Below, piece after piece: positions 27,195 to 35,855 of a stretch of 64,000 nt of DNA (its first letter is position 1; every line of letters begins with the position of its first letter). Below the pieces are notes generated by a model. The model was not told where the DNA came from. It did no database searches and saw only the letters and a program-made list of their open reading frames with translations. The stretch is from an uncultured Robinsoniella sp. (lineage in GTDB: Bacteria > Bacillota > Clostridia > Lachnospirales > Lachnospiraceae), in NCBI GenBank assembly GCA_900540475.1, contig UQGG01000012.1:1-64000 (forward strand), in the 5' to 3' direction. Position numbers and translations under genes: made by a program.

Positions 27195-28463
27195 TCAGCC
27201 GGAATACCTCAGGGCTTCTATGGGATGTTTCTTCGCTGCTTTATTTGCCGGGTAGATTCCGAATATCACCCCGATAATACTGGAAAAGCCTACCGCAATC
27301 CATACTACCTGGTTGGACAACTGGAAGCTCATGGAGTCCATGATTATCCCTGCTGCCTGCAATATCCCCCAGGATAATAAGATTCCAAAGAGACAGCCTA
27401 AAAGGCTGATCATCAACGCTTCCAACATAAACTGAAGCATAATGCTTCCCCGGCCTGCGCCAATTGCTTTTCGGATACCGATTTCTTTTGTACGCTCAGT
27501 TACCGAAACCAGCATAATATTCATAATTCCAATTCCACCAACCACTAAAGAAATCGCTGCAATTCCCCCCAGCATTAATGCCAGTGTATTGGTCACGCTG
27601 TTCATTGTTTCCATAAGCGTTGACTGGTTCTGAATGGTAAAAGCATCTTCATCCTGCCCAAAACGTTCTAACAGCATTTCCGACAGGGCATCTTCTGCTG
27701 CATCCAGGCTGTCTTCACTGGTGGCTGTGGCATAAAAAGTTGTGATCTCTGATGAAACATTGCTTGCCATCCTGGTCAATGTGGTATAGGGGATATATGC
27801 ATCCAGGCTGGTATAAGTGGAACTGCTGGATGAGCTGCCGGAAGAACTGCTTTTGGCAGATGAATTACTCCTGCCTGATCCCGAACTTCCGCTTGATCTG
27901 GATGAGGATTTACTGCTGGTCTCATCACTCTTAATAATCCCGATAACTAAAAAACTTCTGCCGTCCAGGGAAATACTCTCTCCTACTGCATTGGCACGCC
28001 CGATGATTTCGGTAGCAGCATCTTCATTTAGAACCACCACATTAGAATGGTTATCTATATCTGCTGCTTTTAAGAATCGTCCATATGCCAGTTCCTTCCC
28101 CTGTATATCCAGATACGAACCGGTTGTGCCGTATGTGGTAACTGTACTGCTGGTATATCCGCTTTTTGCCGTGACACTGCTCTGGGCAACGGGTGCTGCC
28201 AGCGCGATCTCATCATTATCCGTAAAACTGGAAAGTTCGGATAACTTCAATGGATTTTCTTTGTTGTCCACAATGCGGACCGTTAAAAGATTTGTTCCAA
28301 TATTGGATATTTCATCCGTTACTGATGTGGTTGCACTATTTGCAATGGAAACAAGTACCACCAGGGACATCACCCCGATGATAATCCCCAGCATTGTTAA
28401 AAACGATCTCATCTTATTAGAGGTTATGGCGCTCCAAGCCATTTTTAAGGACTGAAAAATCAT
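27195..28463 (-). CDS. ABC transporter permease, MacB/FtsX type
   Basis: 422 residues. An N-terminal MacB-type helix (SLKMAWSAITSNKMRSFLTMLGIIIGVMSLV), a large extracytoplasmic domain, then three C-terminal transmembrane helices with the FtsX motif (ERTKEIGIRKAIGAGRGSIMLQFMLEA). The extracytoplasmic domain contains a Ser/Gly-rich low-complexity run of about 38 residues near 190-228 (SSKSSSRSSGSSG...), which is unusual. It forms a tripartite-like exporter with the ATPase and adaptor upstream. Substrate unknown; peptides, antibiotics or lipoproteins are typical. Start ATG (28463) overlaps the stop of the ATPase gene by one base. A GTG one codon earlier is less likely. Confidence 0.9.
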   Translation of the reverse strand: MIFQSLKMAWSAITSNKMRSFLTMLGIIIGVMSLVVLVSIANSATTSVTDEISNIGTNLLTVRIVDNKENPLKLSELSSFTDNDEIALAAPVAQSSVTAKSGYTSSTVTTYGTTGSYLDIQGKELAYGRFLKAADIDNHSNVVVLNEDAATEIIGRANAVGESISLDGRSFLVIGIIKSDETSSKSSSRSSGSSGSGRSNSSAKSSSSGSSSSSSTYTSLDAYIPYTTLTRMASNVSSEITTFYATATSEDSLDAAEDALSEMLLERFGQDEDAFTIQNQSTLMETMNSVTNTLALMLGGIAAISLVVGGIGIMNIMLVSVTERTKEIGIRKAIGAGRGSIMLQFMLEALMISLLGCLFGILLSWGILQAAGIIMDSMSFQLSNQVVWIAVGFSSIIGVIFGIYPANKAAKKHPIEALRYSG

Positions 28464-29131
28464 CACTCCACCTCCTTAACATGCCCATCCAGGATATGGA
28501 TTCTGCGCACTGCCTGCTTTGCCACTTTGTTATCATGGGTAATCAGGACAATGGTATTCCCCTGCCCGTGCAGTTCGTGAAACAGGTTCATAATATCATC
28601 TCCGGTTCTGGAATCCAGATTTCCGGTTGGCTCATCTGCCAGAAACAGGGAGGGGCTAGTCACAAGTGCCCTGGCTATAGCAACCCTCTGCTGCTGACCG
28701 CCGGATAACTCAGTGGGTTTATGGTGCATTCTGCTGGAAAGCTCCACTTTCTCTAATGCTTCCATTACTCTTTTTTTCCGTTCTGACGAATGGATTCCCT
28801 GATATATTAAAGGAAGCTCCACGTTCTCCTCTGCTGTCATCTTCTGGATCAGATTGAAATTCTGAAAAATAAATCCAATTTTCCGGTTTCGTATCCGTCC
28901 AAGTTCCCGCTCCGAATACTGTTCGATCTCCTGCCCATCCAGATAATATTCGCCGCAATCTGCAACATCCAGGCAGCCAATAATATTCATAAGTGTGGAC
29001 TTACCGCTTCCCGAAGGTCCAATAATACTGACAAATTCTCCTTTTTTTATTCTCATATTAGCATGATCCAAAGCACGCACTTCTTCACCGCCGATCTGGT
29101 AATATTTACAAACGTCCTGAAATATAATCAT
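28463..29131 (-). CDS. ABC transporter ATP-binding protein, MacB/LolD type
   Basis: 222 residues. All ATPase motifs are present: Walker A GPSGSGKST, Q-loop IFQNFNLI, signature LSGGQQQR, Walker B LFLADEPTGNLD, and H-loop VLITHD. It energises the adjacent permease. The open frame extends to 29161, but GAGGTG lies before the ATG at 29131 (MIIFQDVCKYY), which also removes an overlap with the upstream adaptor gene and leaves a 10-nt gap. Confidence 0.94.
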   Translation of the reverse strand: MIIFQDVCKYYQIGGEEVRALDHANMRIKKGEFVSIIGPSGSGKSTLMNIIGCLDVADCGEYYLDGQEIEQYSERELGRIRNRKIGFIFQNFNLIQKMTAEENVELPLIYQGIHSSERKKRVMEALEKVELSSRMHHKPTELSGGQQQRVAIARALVTSPSLFLADEPTGNLDSRTGDDIMNLFHELHGQGNTIVLITHDNKVAKQAVRRIHILDGHVKEVE

Positions 29132-29141
29132 TGCCGTCACC

Positions 29142-31775
29142 TCACTGTCCGCCCGGTGCACTCATCTGGCCCGAACCTCCGCTTGGTCTTCCGCCTCCGG
29201 ATGGCATTTCACCACTGAAGCCTCCCGACGGCATCTCTCCGCTAAAACCACCTGACGGCATTTCTCCTCCCTGCATAAAGCCACCTGATTCTGTGCTGGA
29301 AGAAGAGCCTGACCGGCTATAGTAGACGGTATCCCCTTCACTTAGCCCGCTGACAACTTCTACATTTGTTCCGTCTGATAACCCGGTCTCGATCTCGGTT
29401 TCTCCGGATAACGTTCCTTCTTCATCCTGGCTGGTATAGACAAATACTTTATTTCCCTGTTCCTGAAGGGCATTCATTGGTATCAGCAGGATATCTTCTT
29501 TGTTTTCGATGGTTATGGTTGCTGAGGCATTCATTCCGATACGCATAGACTCGTCTTTAGGTATCGTAATCTGCACCGGATATTTTGTTACCCCGCCGCT
29601 GGAACTGGCGGAATTGGAAATCTTCGTTACGCTTCCCTGAAACGTCTGGTCTTCAATGGCGTCAAAGGTAATCTCGGCTTCCTGATTGAGGATGACCGAT
29701 AAAATGTCTAATTCATCTACGTTAACGGAAAGAATTACATTATCCTGTGGTGACACCGTCATAATTGAAACATTCTGTGAACTGGACGATGTACTGGATG
29801 TGGTACTGTCCGAACTGGTTTTACTGTCCGCAGAGCTGGTTTCGCTTGTGGCAGCCTGTGCTGTATTTCCAGCGACATTCCCGGTATTTCCGGAACCACT
29901 GCTGCTATTCCCGTTTGTATTATTGGTAAAGTTTCCATTTGTTACATTATCGGTACTTTCGCTGCTCTTTCCATTGGTATCCATACCGTTATTTTTATCG
30001 GTACTTTTCTGTGACTCGGACTGTTTATTGCTGTCTTTTCCATTTTTTGTATCCGACTCTGTCTGTGGCTGCGTTTCTTTGGGATCGGTTGACGGCTGGG
30101 GATTTGTCTCTGTTTCCTTGTCACTGGAAGGCTCTGTTACCGGGTCGGTCTGCGTATCTGTAGGTTTCTCCGTTTCCTCTGCTGCCGTAGCCGGGAATAC
30201 TGCGGAAAAGGAAAGCGTACTCTGATCCGCACTCAGAGTTATTCCGGAGACAACACCTGTGCCTAACTGTGGTGTAATGCCAGCCGCAAACTGATTTCCC
30301 TCCTTCGCCGTCAGCGTAATAACGGCGGTATAAGTAGTCGCAGGCTGAAAGACAGTGTCTGTGGGATTCCAAAGGATACTTCCGGTATAACTTTGCGTTT
30401 CCTGCAAAATCGTCTGTGGTGAAGCCCCTTTTACCGGTGCTGCAATCTCCGGCGAACACTCTGCTATTTCCGTTTTGTTTTGCTCGGTCTCAGTGAGAAG
30501 TGAGATCTGGGATTCTTCATTTTCAATGGAATCGCTTGCTGCTTTTGATGTGCCTGCGGCTGTGGTTACTTCTGCCGATGCGACGATAGTAGCGCTGGTG
30601 GTTACTTCTGTGCTTACTCCTGTGGCTTTTATGACGGATGCCGTTGCAAAGACCGCCTGACTGCCGGAGTTTGAGGAATAGGATACCCCGGTCATGCCAT
30701 TTGAGGAATTGGAACTTCCTGAGGAACCGGTTCCCGAGGTACTGCTATTAGAAGTACTGCTTCCCGCCGTCACATTCACGGTCTGGACAATTCCGTCAAA
30801 ATCAGCTGTTATGGTTGGGTTGGCGGACAGATTCATTAATTCCTGCAGAGACTGTGCCAGTTCTTCTCTGGTTGCCAGCAGTTCCTGATAGGTGCCAAGG
30901 GATGCGCTCTCCTTTAGTTCAATCAGGGTATCGTCCGCATCTACCGATTCATTCAGGGAAACATCTATGGAACTTACGGTACCTGCAGTACCTGTGACTG
31001 CCAGCTGCTGGTGAATATAAAGCTTGCCTGTTCCCAGTTCTTTTCCGTCAGAATCCTTAACTGTTACGGTATCATCTAATTCCGGTCCGTAATCGGTAAG
31101 GGTAATTATACCGGTTTTCCCGGATACACTTTCTACAGTTCCTGTTTTCTCTGTGCCGCTTGACAGGGTTACGGTTACGCTGTCTCCTGCCTCAATTCCT
31201 GTTACATTTTCCAGCTTCACTGCCATCTTTCCATCCAGTGACAACAGGATCAATGCCCCATTCTCCAGCATCACATCTGCAATTTTATCACCGGATGCGG
31301 TATAAATCTTTTTAACGCGTCCGCTGACACTGGCTGTAATTGTATCTGCATCAGTATCTTCCTTTGCTTCATTGATTTCTTTGTCCAATTTTGCAATCTC
31401 TTCCTGAGTATCTTCAATTTTTGTAAGCAGAGATGCCTGATTAATGACAGCCAGTTCATCGCCCTTATTAACGCTGTCACCGCTTTCCACCAGCACTTCA
31501 TCGATCACCAGCCCGGAAGGTATTTCTACTGCACTTGCAGTATCCGCTTCCAATGTTCCGGTACCCACGATGGTATTGGTGATGCTACCCTTTTCCACCG
31601 TTGCTGTCTGGGACTTGGAAGCTGCCGCTGCTTCTACCGGCATCCTTTGCCTGGTCATGAGAAATGTAGTTCCGCCTGCGCCTATGATACAAACCCCTGC
31701 AATGATCAAGATCCATTTCCTCTTTTTCTTATCTTTCCAGATTTTGATTTTTTTTCTTTTCTGTTTCATTACCAT
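29142..31775 (-). CDS. MacA/HlyD-type adaptor subunit with inserted Ig-like and low-complexity regions
   Basis: About 877 residues, roughly twice the usual length of a MacA-like adaptor. A basic cytoplasmic start and one membrane helix (WILIIAGVCIIGAGGTTFLM) anchor it. Lipoyl/barrel-sandwich and beta-barrel segments follow (~55-340: GTGTLEADTASAVEIPSG, ITADFDGIVQTVNVTAG). Then comes an insertion: a Ser/Thr-rich stretch, a beta domain resembling clostridial Ig/YDG-like repeats (SILWNPTDTVFQPATTYTA), and a Thr/Asn/Ser/Gly-rich linker (~540-690). The adaptor fold resumes (VSPQDNVILSVNVDELDIL; IGMNASATITIENKEDILLIPMNAL) and ends in a Gly-rich tail with GEMPSGGFS repeats. The start is chosen after GGAGGGAAAT. 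ATG two codons later is also possible. Confidence 0.88.
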   Translation of the reverse strand: MVMKQKRKKIKIWKDKKKRKWILIIAGVCIIGAGGTTFLMTRQRMPVEAAAASKSQTATVEKGSITNTIVGTGTLEADTASAVEIPSGLVIDEVLVESGDSVNKGDELAVINQASLLTKIEDTQEEIAKLDKEINEAKEDTDADTITASVSGRVKKIYTASGDKIADVMLENGALILLSLDGKMAVKLENVTGIEAGDSVTVTLSSGTEKTGTVESVSGKTGIITLTDYGPELDDTVTVKDSDGKELGTGKLYIHQQLAVTGTAGTVSSIDVSLNESVDADDTLIELKESASLGTYQELLATREELAQSLQELMNLSANPTITADFDGIVQTVNVTAGSSTSNSSTSGTGSSGSSNSSNGMTGVSYSSNSGSQAVFATASVIKATGVSTEVTTSATIVASAEVTTAAGTSKAASDSIENEESQISLLTETEQNKTEIAECSPEIAAPVKGASPQTILQETQSYTGSILWNPTDTVFQPATTYTAVITLTAKEGNQFAAGITPQLGTGVVSGITLSADQSTLSFSAVFPATAAEETEKPTDTQTDPVTEPSSDKETETNPQPSTDPKETQPQTESDTKNGKDSNKQSESQKSTDKNNGMDTNGKSSESTDNVTNGNFTNNTNGNSSSGSGNTGNVAGNTAQAATSETSSADSKTSSDSTTSSTSSSSQNVSIMTVSPQDNVILSVNVDELDILSVILNQEAEITFDAIEDQTFQGSVTKISNSASSSGGVTKYPVQITIPKDESMRIGMNASATITIENKEDILLIPMNALQEQGNKVFVYTSQDEEGTLSGETEIETGLSDGTNVEVVSGLSEGDTVYYSRSGSSSSTESGGFMQGGEMPSGGFSGEMPSGGFSGEMPSGGGRPSGGSGQMSAPGGQ
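29198..29272 (-). repeat. 27-bp tandem repeats encoding GEMPSGGFS
   Basis: Three near-identical 9-codon units (GEMPSGGFS, GEMPSGGFS, GEMPSGGG) near the 3' end of the adaptor gene give a Gly-rich tail exposed outside the membrane. Copy number may vary between strains. Confidence 0.75.
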
Positions 31776-31940
31776 ATTTCCCTCCATTTACGTACTTTTC
31801 ATCTGTCTTAAATTTGCTTAATATCTTATGCAACTAGAATAATCGATAATTGTGTTGAATCCATGGATGATAAATGTTAGTTTTGTGATGGTAACCCAAA
31901 TTAACCTGAAAATATTTAGTATCAGTAACAATTATTATTA

Positions 31941-31969
31941 TTGACATTTGGATATTTTTCCTATATAAT
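31941..31969 (+). promoter_or_regulatory. Consensus sigma-A promoter of the flavin reductase/rubredoxin gene
   Basis: TTGACA (31941-31946), a 17-nt spacer, and TATAAT (31964-31969), a perfect consensus. The leader to the start codon is about 90 nt. Confidence 0.85.
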
Positions 31970-32068
31970 ACAAATATGGAATACAAAGACAGGTTCTGTG
32001 GAAAGATATAAGATAGCAAATAGCTGCAATTTCTGATTGCCAGAAGTCATATGAAAGGAAATTATACA

Positions 32069-32692
32069 ATGAATACAAAAGCTTTTTTTAAACTCAGTTA
32101 TGGCGTATATATCGTTTCCGCCAATTTCGAAGATAAGGATGGGGGCTGTGTGATCAATACGCTGGCTCAGGTGACATCTTCACCTGCAAGACTATCCATC
32201 GCATTGAATAAGGATAATGAAACATTGCGTTTAATCGAAGGCGCCGGTTCTTTCTCTGCTGTTGTGCTTGCCGAGGAAGCAGATATGAAACTCATTAAAA
32301 CCTTTGGATTCCAGTCCAGCAGGGACAGCGAGAAGTTTCAGCAGACATCTTATGAGCGGGACTTAAACGGAAATCCCTATCCCACTGAGGGTATTGCAGC
32401 AAGATTTTCCTGCAAAGTCACGGACAGACTGGATGTGGATACCCATGTTATCCTGATCGGAGAAGTAACAGAAGCCGAGATTCCTTCTGACTCCCAGGTT
32501 CTGACCTATGCCGATTATCACAGCAAAAAGAAAGGAACTACTCCGAAAAATGCTCCTTCCTATCAGGAAAGCCAGACAAAAGGCTTTCGCTGCAGTGTCT
32601 GCGGATATATATTAGAAGCAGATGAACTTCCGGCAGACTTTGTATGTCCGGTATGCGGCAAGGATGCATCTTATTTTGAAAAAATAGATTGA
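32069..32692 (+). CDS. Flavin reductase-like protein fused to rubredoxin (Hrb type)
   Basis: 207 residues. The N-terminal ~155 residues are a flavin reductase/flavoredoxin domain that binds FMN (FKLSYGVYIVSANFEDKDGG; NTLAQVTSSPARLSIAL). The C-terminal ~36 residues are a rubredoxin with both Cys knuckles (CSVCGY and CPVCGKD). This layout matches the high-molecular-weight rubredoxin of acetogens, which passes electrons from NADH to flavodiiron proteins for oxygen or NO reduction. Start ATG at 32069 follows AAAGGAAATTATACA. The frame's earlier ATG contains the ribosome binding site. It is monocistronic with a perfect consensus promoter. Confidence 0.9.
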   Translation: MNTKAFFKLSYGVYIVSANFEDKDGGCVINTLAQVTSSPARLSIALNKDNETLRLIEGAGSFSAVVLAEEADMKLIKTFGFQSSRDSEKFQQTSYERDLNGNPYPTEGIAARFSCKVTDRLDVDTHVILIGEVTEAEIPSDSQVLTYADYHSKKKGTTPKNAPSYQESQTKGFRCSVCGYILEADELPADFVCPVCGKDASYFEKID

Positions 32693-32790
32693 TATATTAA
32701 TCTTGATTTTTTAGCTTATGGCGGAATTGTAATGTCATCCGCAGGCACTACAATTCCTATACTATATATGGTACCTCCTATTTTTACATA

Positions 32791-32828
32791 AAAAACAGCC
32801 CCCTTCCTGATTTTCGAGGGCTGTTTTT
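32791..32828. terminator. Bidirectional intrinsic terminator
   Basis: AAAAACAGCCC pairs with GGGCTGTTTTT (11 bp) around a 16-nt loop. A long T run follows on the plus strand and TTTTT on the minus strand. Confidence 0.88.
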
Positions 32829-32905
32829 TTATTGTGTATATACGCCTTTTGCATTTATGTCTGATGGAGCCGTCTTATAGTTGCTTCCTCCTTATGCTCA
32901 CTTCC

Positions 32906-33292
32906 TCATGGATTCAGCCTGGACATCTCTTCGTGCTCCTTATGCAATTCTAAATAGAGCTGCAGGGAATTCCAGGACCGGTTGAATTCTGTTATCATGG
33001 CTTTTAGATGAATGCGCTCTATTCCTTCCTGCCGAAACCTGGCTAAAAGGGTATCGATCTGACTGCTGCTTAAATGCATCACCATCATCTCCTCCGGGAA
33101 ACCGCCTCCGGTGTATTTACGTTCTTCCCTTTTAAATCCTGTGATACCTGCCAGCAAACCTATCGGCTGGTAATAGTCTTCCAATAGAATGTCTTTAAAT
33201 TCAATTCCCATTTTTTTCAGAACTGTCTTTACTTTTTCTCCTTTATCCGTATCTTTAAATCCATATAACAATACACATGTGCTGCTTTTCAT
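32906..33292 (-). CDS. DUF3783 domain protein
   Basis: 128 residues, cytoplasmic, resembling the DUF3783 family of Clostridia (CVLLYGFKDTDKGEKVKTVLKKMGI; MVMHLSSSQIDTLLARFRQEGI). No catalytic residues are known for the family. The gene begins 16 nt downstream of the helicase-LexA fusion stop, so the two are probably co-transcribed and may share a role. AGGAG lies 12 nt before the ATG, a slightly long spacing. A terminator follows downstream. Confidence 0.75.
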   Translation of the reverse strand: MKSSTCVLLYGFKDTDKGEKVKTVLKKMGIEFKDILLEDYYQPIGLLAGITGFKREERKYTGGGFPEEMMVMHLSSSQIDTLLARFRQEGIERIHLKAMITEFNRSWNSLQLYLELHKEHEEMSRLNP

Positions 33293-33308
33293 ATTATTTT
33301 ATACGCTC

Positions 33309-35765
33309 CTAAAATTGTCTTTTCTTTATAACTCCCTGTGCCAGTCCCAGTATTCGGACTTGCTCCGCATTGACTCCCATTGGCTCATAGTCATCATTTT
33401 CGGGGATCAGAAGTACCATACTTCCCATTTGCCGGAATCGCTTTAATGTAACGCTTCCATCAATGTCCACCGCGACGATCTGTCCATTTTGTGCCACATT
33501 CGACTTCTTCAACACTATCAGGTCTCCGTCACTGATATTAGCGTTAATCATAGAATTCCCCTTTACACTTAAGATAAAGGACTCCTGCGGACTGACAAGC
33601 CACTCTGATGGAAAATAACACAGATCCACCATATCATCCAGCATGTCAATTGGCTGACCCGCTGCAATACTGGAAAACATGGGAATGCGCGTCAATCTGC
33701 TTTTGCTTATGATTTCCTGATTGCTGCTGTCACCAATAATAATTTCGTTTGGATTATCTATATCCCGCAAGAAATTAACGGTTAATGACTTGTTTAAATC
33801 CATATATTGATAATACTCTATGCTGGAAGGCAGCATTGAAGTATCAAATACCGGAATATCTTCTATCTCTGACAGGTTTCTGTCCCAGATTTTTAATTCA
33901 TTGCCATCGGTAATGATAGCATAACATGCCTTGGGAGCTGCTGCCAGATAAGATTTCATCTGTTCCAGAGCATTTTTGATTCCGTAACCGGGCTGCTTTA
34001 CTTCTGCAAATATATAAGGTATCATTTCATTATTGGCATAAATATATACCACAATATCTACAAATCCTGTTTTTGAAAATAATTGCACCCGGTATTCAAT
34101 ATCCAGCATTTTCGCAGGATAGCGGTAGATCTCTGTCAGCTCTCTGATCAGCCATTGGCGTACCGATTCCTCTTTGGTATAAGGATCATCTATCTTGTTT
34201 AAGAACAGATAATCCTTTAGGGGAACCTGATATAGATTATGCAGCCGTGCCCCTTCTTTTAATCTTAAAAAAGATGCATTGATATCTCTGATAAATCTGG
34301 ACGGTTCATTGTGACTGCTGATATACAGACGTTCCGTTGCCCTTGTCATGCCCACATAGAGTAATTTCCGCTCCATGGTTTCTGCATAATTTACATCATC
34401 AGCTTCTGCCAGCGCCATATTATTTGGTATGATTTTTTCAGAAATACCAATCAGAATAACCACTTTAAATTCCAACCCTTTAATCGAATGCATGGTCAAT
34501 AATTTCACATCATTGGATTGAAAATCTATTCCGGTACTGCTCGTATACAAATTGCTGGAAAGCTCCTTGCCAAAACCTGCTTCTACCTGTTCTAAAAGTT
34601 TCTTCGTCCTTGCGATTACGGCTATGTCCTTTCGTTCATACACGCGGCTGAGGTTCCTTAAAATCAGATCCTTAACATAATGTATTTCATCCTCCAGAGA
34701 TAGAAAATTACGCAAGACCGGATAGCTGCCCTGTCTGTCAATCAGTGAAGGTTTTACAAAATTATCGTCTCCGGTGATATCTATATCATGGCTGATCAGG
34801 CTGTATGCCGCTTCTGCAATCTGTGTTGTAGTTCTGTAATTTTTAGAAAGCAGATTGCTCTTCCCCGTCATATCCATCCCAATACTTGCAAAACTGCGCC
34901 CTTTCACAAGCCAGGAACCTTCATAAATGCTCTGTGCCGTATCTGCTACAAACAGGATACTGCTGTATTCTTTTTCCTGATTATATAACTCCCGCAGACA
35001 TTCTAATTGTATGCGGGACAAGTCCTGGCTTTCATCAATGATAATATGGGTAAATTTCGGAATCTTATGTGTTTTCATATATTGTAATGCCATTAAAATA
35101 ATATCCTGAAAATCGCACAGATTCTTTTTCGCCATCTTACGCTGAAAGAGTCTCATTAGCTCATGTATACTCTGACGTGTCTGGCTGTTTTTCAGTAATT
35201 TTTTTGGTCCGTTTTCATTATTACGGCTTCCGGTTCTTCCAATCCGGTCTACATTTTGGTATTCTTCCAGTTCCATATAATTGCAGGACTTTATCCACTG
35301 GATTTCTTTTTTTAAGAACCCCAGAAACTTGCCATCCAGAACTTTTACTTCCGGGAACGATTTCTGTAACCGCCAGATACATTCCTGTAATATCTCATTT
35401 TCCTGCTGGAATTTTGCAATCTTATAGAATTCTCCCTCTTCTCTGCAGAATTGGACGAAATAATTATGTATTAACTTATCTATATTTCGAATGAACACCC
35501 GGTCTTCAATGGTATCCCTTGCGAATAGAGAAATCTGTTCTTCCTTTTCAATGTTCGTATAGATATATTCGATATAATTGATTAAGCTTTTATTATAAGT
35601 GACCATTAAGATTTTGTCATCCGGTTCCACACAATGATGGTTTAATAAAAAGGAGATACGGTTCACTGCCACCGTGGTCTTCCCGGAACCAGCAACTCCC
35701 TTTATTAATGATTGACCCATAACCCCACTTGTAATGAGCTTCTTCTGTTCCATATTCAGCTGCAT
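33309..35765 (-). CDS. UvrD-like helicase fused to HsdR_N-like nuclease domain and LexA-type S24 peptidase
   Basis: 818 residues with three modules. (1) SF1 helicase, ~1-500: motif I GVAGSGKTT (23-31), motif II IDESQD (243-248), motif III ADTAQS, motif IV NYRTT (309-313), motif V LTMHSIKGLEFK, motif VI YVGMTRATERL. (2) ~545-640: PD-(D/E)XK-like fold of the HsdR N-terminal type, with Asp570 and Glu588-Val-Lys590 (GFVDIVVYI ... FAEVKQ). (3) ~693-818: LexA/UmuD-type self-cleavage domain with Ala702-Gly703 scissile bond (SIAAGQP), Ser738 (GNSM) and Lys775 (VTLKR). The Ser-Lys spacing of 37 equals that of E. coli LexA (Ser119/Lys156). All catalytic residues look intact. I infer a DNA-processing enzyme that can be cut or released on DNA damage. 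No LexA box is visible upstream. The DUF3783 gene follows. Confidence 0.88.
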   Translation of the reverse strand: MQLNMEQKKLITSGVMGQSLIKGVAGSGKTTVAVNRISFLLNHHCVEPDDKILMVTYNKSLINYIEYIYTNIEKEEQISLFARDTIEDRVFIRNIDKLIHNYFVQFCREEGEFYKIAKFQQENEILQECIWRLQKSFPEVKVLDGKFLGFLKKEIQWIKSCNYMELEEYQNVDRIGRTGSRNNENGPKKLLKNSQTRQSIHELMRLFQRKMAKKNLCDFQDIILMALQYMKTHKIPKFTHIIIDESQDLSRIQLECLRELYNQEKEYSSILFVADTAQSIYEGSWLVKGRSFASIGMDMTGKSNLLSKNYRTTTQIAEAAYSLISHDIDITGDDNFVKPSLIDRQGSYPVLRNFLSLEDEIHYVKDLILRNLSRVYERKDIAVIARTKKLLEQVEAGFGKELSSNLYTSSTGIDFQSNDVKLLTMHSIKGLEFKVVILIGISEKIIPNNMALAEADDVNYAETMERKLLYVGMTRATERLYISSHNEPSRFIRDINASFLRLKEGARLHNLYQVPLKDYLFLNKIDDPYTKEESVRQWLIRELTEIYRYPAKMLDIEYRVQLFSKTGFVDIVVYIYANNEMIPYIFAEVKQPGYGIKNALEQMKSYLAAAPKACYAIITDGNELKIWDRNLSEIEDIPVFDTSMLPSSIEYYQYMDLNKSLTVNFLRDIDNPNEIIIGDSSNQEIISKSRLTRIPMFSSIAAGQPIDMLDDMVDLCYFPSEWLVSPQESFILSVKGNSMINANISDGDLIVLKKSNVAQNGQIVAVDIDGSVTLKRFRQMGSMVLLIPENDDYEPMGVNAEQVRILGLAQGVIKKRQF

Positions 35766-35818
35766 ATATTTTCTCCCATTTTCCTCTAGCGCGTGTCTGC
35801 TGTATTTCCGATAAACAA

Positions 35819-35844
35819 AAAGGGGGCAAACTTCTGCCCCCTTT
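35819..35844 (-). terminator. Intrinsic terminator of the EF-G paralogue gene
   Basis: AAAGGGGGCA pairs with TGCCCCCTTT (10 bp). On the minus strand it is followed by TTTTTGTTT. It isolates the helicase gene from the upstream translation factor gene. Confidence 0.88.
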
Positions 35845-35855
35845 CCTATTCCAAT

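Noticed and set aside
27817..28455. 212-codon open frame antisense to the MacB-type permease
   Set aside because: Low-complexity Leu/Glu-rich product opposite a Ser-rich coding stretch; a shadow created by the repeat composition.
29686..30225. 179-codon open frame antisense to the adaptor gene
   Set aside because: Its hydrophobic appearance is the complement of the Ser/Thr/Asp-rich linker codons; no start signal.
35766..35818. Possible LexA (SOS) box before the helicase-LexA fusion
   Set aside because: No GAAC-N4-GTTC type palindrome can be found in the short upstream segment, so direct SOS control is not supported.
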